DNA of 64,000 nucleotides from Pseudarthrobacter siccitolerans (GTDB taxonomy: Bacteria; Actinomycetota; Actinomycetes; Actinomycetales; Micrococcaceae): assembly GCF_001046895.1 (NCBI RefSeq), contig NZ_CAQI01000035.1, positions 44,286-108,285 of the forward strand. Direction: 5' to 3'. The position numbers and the translations under genes are program-made. The notes under the pieces are model-generated. The model did no database searches. It saw nothing but the letters and a program-made list of their open reading frames with translations, and was not told the origin of the DNA. Shown here piece by piece: positions 54,289 to 62,951 of this stretch. Positions within the stretch are counted from its first letter, which is position 1; each line of letters begins with the position of its first letter.

Positions 54289-56031
54289 ATGGCCCCGTTC
54301 CAACACCTGCGTGACAGTTTTCACAAATCCTTCCCCGTCCTGGCTGCAGCCTCCACTGCGGTGGCGCTCGCCTCCTGTACCGCCGCCCCGCCGCCCGCCG
54401 CGTCGCCGGCACCGTCTTCAGCGGCGCCGTCCGGGTCCGCGGCCCCTTCCGTCACACCGCGCACGACGCCGGCACCCCGCACGGCGTCCCCGTCACCTTC
54501 TGCCACGGCGGACCCCGGCGCGAGGCCCCTGGGGTGGGGCCCCCAGCAGCGGGACCAGGACGCCGCTGCCGCGGCAGTTGCCGCGATGTCGCCTGAACAG
54601 AAGGCCGGCCAGGTCCTCCTTCCCTTCTTTACCGGGACGGACGCCACCGCCCATGCCGCCGTCGTCGAACGCCTGCACCTGGCCGGGTCCATCATCATGG
54701 GCGACAACGTCCCCCGGGACCCGCAGGGAAAGGTGGACCTCGCCGCCATGACCGCGATCAACCAGCGGCTGGCCCAGGCCACGAGGGCGGACGGCAGGCC
54801 GTGGCCCGGGATTATCGGCGTGGACCAGGAAGGCGGGATCGTGGCACGCCTCGGCGCCCCGCTGACGGAATGGCCCGCTCCCATGAGCTACGGCGCTGCC
54901 GGCAGCGGCCCCCTTGCGCGGGAAGCGGGGCAGGGACTGGCCGGCGAACTGGTGCCGCTGGGCTTCAACACGGATTTCGCGCCGGACGCCGACGTGACCA
55001 TCGGCCCGAAGGACCCCACCATCGGCGCCCGCTCCATGTCCGGTGATCCGGGCGCAACCGCCGGCCTGAGTGTGGCCTTCTCCCAGGGCATGCTGGCCGC
55101 CGGCGTCCTGCCCACCATCAAGCATTTCCCCGGGCACGGGTCGGTCACGGCTGATTCGCACCTGGACCTTCCCTTGCAGCCGGCCACCGTGGCCGAACTT
55201 CAGCAGCGCGACTGGAAGCCCTTCCAGGCCGCCATCGCGGCGGAAGCGCCCATGGTGATGACCGGGCACATCGCCGTGCCTGCCCTGGAACCCGGGGTGC
55301 CGGCGTCGCTCTCCGCCCCAACATATGCCGCACTGCGGGGGCTGGGTTTCAAGGGCGTGGCCGTGACTGATGCGCTGAATATGGGAGCGGTGAGCAAACA
55401 GTACCCACCAGGATCCGCCGCCGTGAAGGCCCTGGCGGCGGGTGCCGACCTCCTGCTGATGCCTGCGGATGTCTGGCAGGCGCACGCTGCCATTGTTGGC
55501 GCCGTCGCCTCCGGCGCCCTCCCCGCCGCCCGGCTCGATGAAGCGGCCCTGCGGGTGGCAACAATGATGACCTGGCATGCCCGGACGGCGGCCGCGACAA
55601 GTGCGCCGGCGGGCCTGCCCGCCGGGAGCGGAACTCCGCTTTCTGCCAGGGTTTCGGCTGCCGCAGTGACAGTGCTGACCGGCCAATGCTCCGGCGCCTT
55701 GGCCCCCGGTGCTGTGCAGGTGGCAGGCGGCAGCCCGGCGGACAGGGAACGGTTCTCGGCTGCTGCTGCCGGTGCCGGGCTGGCTGTCGGGTCCGGGCCG
55801 GTGGTGAGCCTGATCGGGATCGGCGGACGCCATGCCGGAGGGGATATCGCCGTCGCCCTCGACGCACCGTGGCCGCTGCAGGACGCCACCGCGCCGGTCA
55901 AGGTGGCCCTCTACGGCCGCAGCCAGGCCGCTTTCGACGCCCTCGCTGCCGTCCTCGCCGGGAAGGCCACCGCCCCCGGGAAACTTCCTGCCGCCGTCGG
56001 AAGCTTCCCGGCCGGCACCGGCTGCCCGTAA
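54289..56031 (+). CDS. GH3 beta-N-acetylhexosaminidase-like lipoprotein (NagZ-type)
   Basis: 580 aa. Signal peptide with lipobox LASC (Cys at about 30), then a 50-residue Pro/Ala/Ser linker. The GH3 barrel (about 90-400) has GVDQEGGIVARL, KHFPGHGSVTADSHLDLP (K278; the His of the NagZ catalytic dyad) and the nucleophile D361 in VTDALNMGAV. Removes GlcNAc from muropeptides or wall glycans at the outer membrane face. The last ~170 residues are Ala/Gly-rich and less conserved. Confidence 0.87.
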   Translation: MAPFQHLRDSFHKSFPVLAAASTAVALASCTAAPPPAASPAPSSAAPSGSAAPSVTPRTTPAPRTASPSPSATADPGARPLGWGPQQRDQDAAAAAVAAMSPEQKAGQVLLPFFTGTDATAHAAVVERLHLAGSIIMGDNVPRDPQGKVDLAAMTAINQRLAQATRADGRPWPGIIGVDQEGGIVARLGAPLTEWPAPMSYGAAGSGPLAREAGQGLAGELVPLGFNTDFAPDADVTIGPKDPTIGARSMSGDPGATAGLSVAFSQGMLAAGVLPTIKHFPGHGSVTADSHLDLPLQPATVAELQQRDWKPFQAAIAAEAPMVMTGHIAVPALEPGVPASLSAPTYAALRGLGFKGVAVTDALNMGAVSKQYPPGSAAVKALAAGADLLLMPADVWQAHAAIVGAVASGALPAARLDEAALRVATMMTWHARTAAATSAPAGLPAGSGTPLSARVSAAAVTVLTGQCSGALAPGAVQVAGGSPADRERFSAAAAGAGLAVGSGPVVSLIGIGGRHAGGDIAVALDAPWPLQDATAPVKVALYGRSQAAFDALAAVLAGKATAPGKLPAAVGSFPAGTGCP

Positions 56032-56050
56032 GAACGCGTTTAATGGTCAG

Positions 56051-56869
56051 GTGCCCATTCTGAATAAAGACATGACCCTCTGCATCTCGCTCTCGGCCCG
56101 GCCCAGCAACAACGGGACCCGGTTCCACAACCACCTCTACGAGCAGCTGGACCTGAACTGGATCTACAAGGCGTTCGCCCCCACCAACCTGGAACAGGCG
56201 ATTGCCGGGGTGCGCGGGCTGGGCATCCGCGGGTGCGCCGTGTCCATGCCGTACAAGGAAGACGTGATCGCCCTCGTTGACGAGATGGACCCCTCCGCCA
56301 AGGCCATCGACTCCGTCAACACCATTGTGAACACGGACGGGCATCTCAAGGCCTACAACACGGACTACACCGCGATCGAACAGCTGCTCGCATCCAACGA
56401 GGTCCCCACCAGCTACTCGGTGCTGGTCCAGGGCGCGGGCGGCATGGCCAAAGCCACCGTGGCCGCGCTCCGGGACGCGGGGTTCACCGACGTTACCGTC
56501 CTCGCCCGGAACGAAACCACGGGCCGGGCGCTCGCCGGCCAGTACGGGTTCCAGTGGCGCCCTGAGCTCGACGGCGGGACGGCGGACCTGATCATCAACG
56601 TCACCCCCATCGGCATGGCCGGCGGACCCGACGCGGACACCCTCGCCTTCCCGCAGGAAACAATCGATGCTGCCCGCATGGTCTTCGATGTGGTGGCACT
56701 GCCCGCCGAAACCCCGCTGATCAAGGCCGCACGCGCCGCCGGAAAGCCGGTGATCACCGGAGCGGAAGTCGCCACCATCCAGGCGCTGGAACAGTTTGTG
56801 CTCTACACCGGCGTCCGTCCCACTCCGGAACAGGTCCGCGCGGCCGAGGAGTTCATGCGCGCCCAGTAG
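56051..56869 (+). CDS. shikimate-dehydrogenase-family oxidoreductase
   Basis: 272 aa. AroE-like architecture: N-terminal substrate domain with ISLSARPSNNGTRFHNHLY, AVSMPYKEDVI (Lys) and NTDYTAIEQLL (Asp), then an NADP-binding domain (VLVQGAGGMAKATVAAL). The usual GxP...SxSPxxHN motif is replaced by SARPSNNGTRFHN, so the substrate may be shikimate, quinate or an aminated analogue. GTG 56051 is chosen, preceded by TTTAAT at 6 nt; ATG 56072 is an alternative. The longer open frame from 55832 overlaps the GH3 gene. Confidence 0.8.
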   Translation: MPILNKDMTLCISLSARPSNNGTRFHNHLYEQLDLNWIYKAFAPTNLEQAIAGVRGLGIRGCAVSMPYKEDVIALVDEMDPSAKAIDSVNTIVNTDGHLKAYNTDYTAIEQLLASNEVPTSYSVLVQGAGGMAKATVAALRDAGFTDVTVLARNETTGRALAGQYGFQWRPELDGGTADLIINVTPIGMAGGPDADTLAFPQETIDAARMVFDVVALPAETPLIKAARAAGKPVITGAEVATIQALEQFVLYTGVRPTPEQVRAAEEFMRAQ

Positions 56870-56887
56870 GCAGCATCCTTCGGAAAG

Positions 56888-58117
56888 CTAGACCGGCTCC
56901 ACCACAATGGCCACCCGGTCCTCCCCGATGCGGGTCAGGACCAGGGTGGCCGTTTTGCTGCCGCCCTTTTTCCCGGCCGCCTTGCCCCCGGGGAGCAACT
57001 GCTTGCGCAGTTCCTCGGGCGTGACCGCAGTGCCGCGCTTCTTGATGTCCAGCACACCGATGCCCTCCGCCTTCACCCACGCCTTGAGCGCCTTGACGTT
57101 GTAGGGCATCACTTCGAGGACCTTGTAGGCCCGCGCGAAGGGTGTGTCCACCAGATGCGGGGCGCAGATGTAGGCGATGTGCTCGTCCACCAGGTGCCCG
57201 CCCAGTTGAAGGGCGACGTCGGCCACCAGCCCTGCGCGGATCACCGCACCGTCGGGCTCATACAGGTAGCCCTCCGCCGGACCAACGGGAGCGGCAGGAC
57301 CGGCAGTGAAGTCCTCGCCGCTGGTCATCTCGGCTGCACCGGCGGCGCCCAGGACCAGGGCGGCCCTGCGGATTCCGGGCCGGCGGACGGCGTTGAACCA
57401 CAGCGCCACCTCGGTCACGTCCCCGGCCACGGAAACCCATTGGGCTTCACAGTCCGCGGGTACGGAGTCGTGCGGCATGCCCGGGCCCATCTTGACTCCC
57501 ACCGCCTTGCCGGATGCGGCCAGGGATTCCACAAAGGACAACGGCGGCGAAAACGCCTCGGGGTCCCAGATGCGTTTGGTACCGGAGGTGGAGGTGACCC
57601 GGCGTGCAGGATCCAGCCAGACGCCGTCGATCCCGTCGAGCGGAACGGACGTGGCGTCGGCGTGGACCACAGTGGCATTGGGGAAGGGGATCAGGTTCAC
57701 TGTGGCGCAGGCCGCCGTCGTCTCATCCATTTCCACTGCGGTGACGTTGATGTCCAGCGACGCCAGGGCCAGGGAGTCGGCGGCGAGGCCGCAGCCCAGG
57801 TCCGCCACATGGCTGATCCCTGCCCCGGCGAACCGCTGGGCGTGGCGCGCGGCCACATTGAGCCGGGTGGCCTGCTCCAGGCCGGCCTGGGTGAACAGCA
57901 TCCGGCGCGCAAACTCGCCGAACTTCGCCTCGGCTTTGGTGCGGAGCCTCGACTGGGTCAGGACGGCGGAGACGAGGTCGGGGGAGTGCCCGGCCTTGCG
58001 CAGCGCCGAGTTGAGCTCAAAGGAGGTGTCCTCCCGGTAAGGGCCCAAGGATGCCAGCAGGTCCCAGCCTTCGGGAGTGAGCAGAGGCGCGATCTGGTCC
58101 TGGGGAGCGTGAGGCAT
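56888..58117 (-). CDS. SAM-dependent methyltransferase with C-terminal THUMP-like domain
   Basis: 409 aa. Residues about 85-300 form a class I methyltransferase (VADLGCGLAADSLALAS as the SAM motif I, AVEMDETTAACA, GVWLDPARRV in the motif IV place). The C-terminal ~90 residues (AYKVLEVMPYNVKALKAWVKAEGIGVLDIKKRG) match the THUMP-like domain of an actinobacterial family. Target unknown, perhaps RNA. ATG 58117 follows TAGGCT (58125-58130) at 7 nt; the frame extends further to 58201 but would overlap the divergent gene. Confidence 0.8.
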   Translation of the reverse strand: MPHAPQDQIAPLLTPEGWDLLASLGPYREDTSFELNSALRKAGHSPDLVSAVLTQSRLRTKAEAKFGEFARRMLFTQAGLEQATRLNVAARHAQRFAGAGISHVADLGCGLAADSLALASLDINVTAVEMDETTAACATVNLIPFPNATVVHADATSVPLDGIDGVWLDPARRVTSTSGTKRIWDPEAFSPPLSFVESLAASGKAVGVKMGPGMPHDSVPADCEAQWVSVAGDVTEVALWFNAVRRPGIRRAALVLGAAGAAEMTSGEDFTAGPAAPVGPAEGYLYEPDGAVIRAGLVADVALQLGGHLVDEHIAYICAPHLVDTPFARAYKVLEVMPYNVKALKAWVKAEGIGVLDIKKRGTAVTPEELRKQLLPGGKAAGKKGGSKTATLVLTRIGEDRVAIVVEPV

Positions 58118-58170
58118 GCGTTCCAGCCTAGTGGAGGAGGCCGCGGGGGATGCGGGATAGTGTTGAAACC

Positions 58171-58548
58171 ATGGAAGCGAGCGCAGGCCCCCGGCAGTCA
58201 CCAGAACCAGCCAAGGACAGGGGCCCCGCCAATTTTGCCCGGACTGCGCTGATTGCCGGTGCCCTGGTAGCGGTGGTGTGCATCGGGCTGCTGGTGGTGA
58301 TCTTCTTCCTGGACACGTTCAACGCCACGGTCTACTCCGTGGGCGGAAATGACATCTCGGGCGACACGCAGGAAGCGCGGGACATCCGCGGGCTGTACGA
58401 CGGCGCACGCGTGGGAAGCATCGCCGTGCTGGTTGCCGCGCTGCTGGTGGCGGCAGGGGCTGGAGCGTTGCTTTACCGTGCCCGGAACTCCGGATCGGGC
58501 GAGGGTGACGGCGGGGAAGACGTCGACTTCGACGACCTCGGACGCTGA
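58171..58548 (+). CDS. small two-helix membrane protein of unknown function
   Basis: 125 aa. A short polar N-terminus, TM1 (about 27-49, ALIAGALVAVVCIGLLVVIFF), an outside loop of about 45 residues (TVYSVGGNDISGDTQEARD), TM2 (about 86-105) and an acidic tail (EGDGGEDVDFDDLGR). No known domain recognised. TAGTGT at 58158-58163 ends 7 nt before ATG 58171. Its last 76 bp overlap the convergent exporter gene. Confidence 0.65.
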   Translation: MEASAGPRQSPEPAKDRGPANFARTALIAGALVAVVCIGLLVVIFFLDTFNATVYSVGGNDISGDTQEARDIRGLYDGARVGSIAVLVAALLVAAGAGALLYRARNSGSGEGDGGEDVDFDDLGR

Positions 58549-59402
58549 GGCCCGCCGGCACTCGTCAGCAGGACTCCCGAAATTACCAGGACGCCGCCGA
58601 GGATCTGCGGAAGGGTGATGGGCTGGCCCATGGCAACAGTAATGATCGCGGTGAACACGGCGATCAGGTTCAGGTAGTTGCCCGCATTGGCGGCGGTGGT
58701 GCGCTTCAGGGCAAGGTTCCACAGCAGGTAGGAACCGAGGGACGGAAACAGGGCGATGAACGCAAGGGACCAGCCCTCCGCAGGGGTCGCCGGCAGGCCC
58801 GCCCCGGTGACGAGGGCAACAGGGGTAAGAACGACGGCGGCGATCGCCACCTGGACTGCCGTGGACGTGATGGCGGGGACATCCACCCTCCGCCCGATGA
58901 TGGTGTACAGGCCCCATACGGTAATGGCGGCGAGGATCAGCAGTTCACCGGTGTTGATGGAAAAGGTCAGCAGCCGGTGGAAGTCGCCGCCGGTCAGGAC
59001 CAGCAGGACGCCCGCCAGGCCCAGCCCGATGCCCGCCCAGCCGGGCGGCCGGGGCCTGTCCCGCAGCAGGACCACGGCCAGCACCACGATCAGTGCGGGG
59101 TTGGCTGCCGTCACCAGCGAGGCGTTCAGGGCGGAGGTGTGGCCCAGCGCGCTGTAGAGCAGGAGCGTGTAGGCGCTCATGCCCAGGGAACTCAGGAGCA
59201 GCAGGATGGGCCAGCGGCGCAGGACGCTCCGCCAGTCCGGGCGCTCCACCGTGTGTGCGAGGACCAGGAGCGGTACTGCGGCGAGCGTCCACCGCCAGTA
59301 GGTCAGCTGCAGCGGCTGCATGGTTTCCATGGCGGCGTGGCCCACCACGAAGTTTCCGGCCCAGAAGAGGGTGGCAAGGATCAGATATACAGCGGCACGC
59401 AC
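58473..59402 (-). CDS. EamA/DMT-family transporter
   Basis: 309 aa, ten predicted membrane helices in two EamA repeats (about 1-135 and 145-285): YLILATLFWAGNFVVGH, LALKRTTAANAGNYLNLIAVFTAII. Members export amino acids or other metabolites. The C-terminal ~26 residues (Pro/Ser-rich) are encoded antisense to the neighbour's 3' end. GTG 59402 has TACATT (59409-59414) 6 nt upstream. Confidence 0.85.
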   Translation of the reverse strand: MRAAVYLILATLFWAGNFVVGHAAMETMQPLQLTYWRWTLAAVPLLVLAHTVERPDWRSVLRRWPILLLLSSLGMSAYTLLLYSALGHTSALNASLVTAANPALIVVLAVVLLRDRPRPPGWAGIGLGLAGVLLVLTGGDFHRLLTFSINTGELLILAAITVWGLYTIIGRRVDVPAITSTAVQVAIAAVVLTPVALVTGAGLPATPAEGWSLAFIALFPSLGSYLLWNLALKRTTAANAGNYLNLIAVFTAIITVAMGQPITLPQILGGVLVISGVLLTSAGGPQRPRSSKSTSSPPSPSPDPEFRAR

Positions 59403-59455
59403 CGGTCAAATGTACACATCAGGGGTTCGCAGATGACGAAACTCTGGCACTCGCC

Positions 59456-59484
59456 TTGACCGAGTGCTAACCCTTACATAGAGT
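59456..59484 (+). promoter_or_regulatory. groES-groEL promoter
   Basis: TTGACC (59456-59461), 17-bp spacer, TAGAGT (59479-59484). A CIRCE-type half-site GAGTGCTAA (59462-59470) lies in the spacer. Confidence 0.75.
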
Positions 59485-59489
59485 CTTCA

Positions 59490-59516
59490 TTAGCACTCTC
59501 CCTAGGAGGGTGCTAA
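59490..59516. promoter_or_regulatory. CIRCE operator (HrcA site) of groES-groEL
   Basis: TTAGCACTC (59490-59498), N9, GGGTGCTAA (59508-59516). One mismatch to the canonical GAGTGCTAA half. It covers the presumed transcription start, so HrcA bound here would block initiation until heat shock. Confidence 0.93.
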
Positions 59517-59627
59517 TACATGAAGAGCTGCCAGCCAGGCTGCTGCCGGCACCGCGACGACGGTTTGCCAGCCAGGTCGGGAAAGCTTTCCAGTCCACGA
59601 ATTTGCTGACGAAAAGGAGAGGTCCGA

Positions 59628-59924
59628 GTGTCGGTCTCTATTAAGCCTCTTGAGGATCGTATTGTTGTCCGCCCGCTCGAAGCCGAGCAGACCACGGCTT
59701 CCGGCCTGGTTATCCCGGACTCCGCGCAGGAGAAGCCCCAGGAAGGCGAAGTTGTTGCAGTAGGCCCCGGCCGCTTTGACGACAACGGCAACCGCGTCCC
59801 GCTCGATGTTGCCGAAGGCGACGTTGTTATCTACTCCAAGTACGGCGGAACCGAAGTCAAGCACAGCGGCACCGAATACCTCGTGCTGTCCGCCCGCGAC
59901 GTTCTGGCGATCGTCGTAAAGTAA
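59628..59924 (+). CDS. groES: co-chaperonin GroES
   Basis: 98 aa. [28 protein letters not shown], the mobile loop, and [10 protein letters not shown] are characteristic; ends [15 protein letters not shown]. Forms the heptameric lid of GroEL. GTG start with AAAGGAGAGG upstream. Under CIRCE control with groEL, which follows after 77 bp. Confidence 0.98.
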   Translation: MSVSIKPLEDRIVVRPLEAEQTTASGLVIPDSAQEKPQEGEVVAVGPGRFDDNGNRVPLDVAEGDVVIYSKYGGTEVKHSGTEYLVLSARDVLAIVVK

Positions 59925-59998
59925 CTCTTCGGATCCCCGTGCCGCTGGTCATGCCTTCTGCTGGTCAGCTGTGCGGGGTTCTGTCTTGAAAGGACTGA

Positions 59999-61612
<1,614 letters not shown>

Positions 61613-61631
61613 TTTCCGCTGCAGTAACAAG

Positions 61632-61664
61632 AAACCGGTCCAGCATCAGCTGGGCCGGTTTTTT
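61632..61664 (+). terminator. rho-independent terminator of groES-groEL
   Basis: A 13-bp stem AAACCGGTCCAGC (61632-61644) with 61649-61661, one G-U pair, 4-nt loop and a T-run to 61664. Confidence 0.92.
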
Positions 61665-61694
61665 GTGCCCGGGAAATCCCTCGGGAGCAGGGGC

Positions 61695-62294
61695 CTACTT
61701 CTTCACCGCATAACGCACATGCGTGGCGTAAGTGGAACTTACGGTTTTGATGATTTCAAGGTCAACGTCGTGCTCGAAGCCGTCGAACAGGCGCTTGCCC
61801 GCTCCCAGGATCACCGGTGCCGTGGAGAGCACCAGCTCGTCCACCCGCCCGGCGGCCAGCGCCTGCCGGATCACGTCCGCACCGCCGCCGATCGACACGT
61901 CTTTGCCTCCGGCCTCCGCAACAGCCCGCGCCAGGGCCGCCTCAAGTCCGGACACAAAGGTGAACCCGGACTCCGCGGCGGGCTGGTCCTGCACCCGGTG
62001 GGTGAGCACCATCAGCGGGCCGGGGAACGGGTTGGTCCCTCCCCACCCTCCGGCAGCGTCATACATCCCGCGGCCCACAATGCCGGCACCCAGGCCGGCA
62101 ACAAGTTCGTCGTAGAAGTCTTTGTCGGGGCCGTTCATCGCGAAGTCGTGTCCGCCGTCGTAGGTCCAGGGGCCGCCCATCACCCAGTAGTGCAGCCGTT
62201 CGCCGCCCTTGCCGAGGCCATAGGCCGGCCCGTCGTCAGGGCCGGTAATAAAACCGTCCACCGAGGTGGTGATGGCCGCGATGACCTTGGCCAA
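61695..62294 (-). CDS. RibD-C/dihydrofolate-reductase-fold protein (copy 2)
   Basis: 199 aa. AKVIAAITTSVDGFITGPDDGPAYGLGKGG at the N-terminus and DVSIGGGADVIRQALAAGRVDELVLSTAPVILGAGKRLFDG at the C-terminus are RibD_C/DHFR-family signatures (NADPH site). These single-domain proteins are predicted reductases of unknown substrate. TTG start at 62294, 3 bp after the stop of the upstream paralogue, so it is translationally coupled. Confidence 0.85.
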   Translation of the reverse strand: MAKVIAAITTSVDGFITGPDDGPAYGLGKGGERLHYWVMGGPWTYDGGHDFAMNGPDKDFYDELVAGLGAGIVGRGMYDAAGGWGGTNPFPGPLMVLTHRVQDQPAAESGFTFVSGLEAALARAVAEAGGKDVSIGGGADVIRQALAAGRVDELVLSTAPVILGAGKRLFDGFEHDVDLEIIKTVSSTYATHVRYAVKK

Positions 62295-62297
62295 GGC

Positions 62298-62894
62298 CTA
62301 GCCCATCTCCCGGGTTTCAACGTCGCCCGCGCGCTCGTACACCAGTGACACTGCCCCTTTCGGGAAGCTTCGTGCCGGTTCGGCGAGGCGGAAGGAGACG
62401 GGGATGGTTCCGGCGTCGAAAAGGCGTTTGCCCTGCCCCAAGGTCACGGGATAGAGCCAGACGTGGAGGCGGTCCAGCACATCGGCCGCCAGCAGTGAAC
62501 GGATAAGGACGCCGCTGCCGAACATGTGCACTTCGCCGTACTCGTCGCGGAGCCTTCCTGCTGCTGTTGCATCGGGCAGCACCGTAGTGCCGGCCCAGCC
62601 GGGAGCGGTCAGGCTCTTGGACACAACGAACTTGGGCACCCGGTTGAGCGTGCCCCCGACTTCGTCGGACTGGTGGGGCCAGTAGGCGGCGAAGATGTCG
62701 TAGGTCTTCCGGCCCAGGAGCAGGGCGTCAATCTTGGCGATCTCCTCGCCGATGGCCGTCCCGGCCTCTTCATCGGAAACCGGCGCCTGCCAGCCGCCGA
62801 AGGCGAAGTTGCCCTCGGTGTCCTCTTCGCGGCCGCCGGGCGCCTGGTAGACGCCGTCAAGGGTAAGGAATAAGTTCGCGACGATGATTCCCAC
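62298..62894 (-). CDS. RibD-C/dihydrofolate-reductase-fold protein (copy 1)
   Basis: 198 aa. IIVANLFLTLDGVYQAPGGREED start and EVHMFGSGVLIRSLLAADVLDRLHVWLYPVTLGQGKRLFDAG near the end match the same family as the downstream gene. GTG 62894 has CAGACT (62901-62906) 6 nt upstream and no ribosome-binding site. First of a two-gene unit, divergent from the ligase gene. Confidence 0.87.
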   Translation of the reverse strand: MGIIVANLFLTLDGVYQAPGGREEDTEGNFAFGGWQAPVSDEEAGTAIGEEIAKIDALLLGRKTYDIFAAYWPHQSDEVGGTLNRVPKFVVSKSLTAPGWAGTTVLPDATAAGRLRDEYGEVHMFGSGVLIRSLLAADVLDRLHVWLYPVTLGQGKRLFDAGTIPVSFRLAEPARSFPKGAVSLVYERAGDVETREMG

Positions 62895-62900
62895 GCGTCC

Positions 62901-62945
62901 AGTCTGGAGCAGGGTCCGGGCCCTGTCCAGAGCCCGTGGCAGACT
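62901..62945. promoter_or_regulatory. divergent leaderless promoter pair
   Basis: CAGACT occurs on each strand exactly 6 nt before its start codon: 62901-62906 (minus, for GTG 62894) and 62940-62945 (plus, for ATG 62952). The two starts are only 57 bp apart. Confidence 0.5.
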
Positions 62946-62951
62946 GATCCC

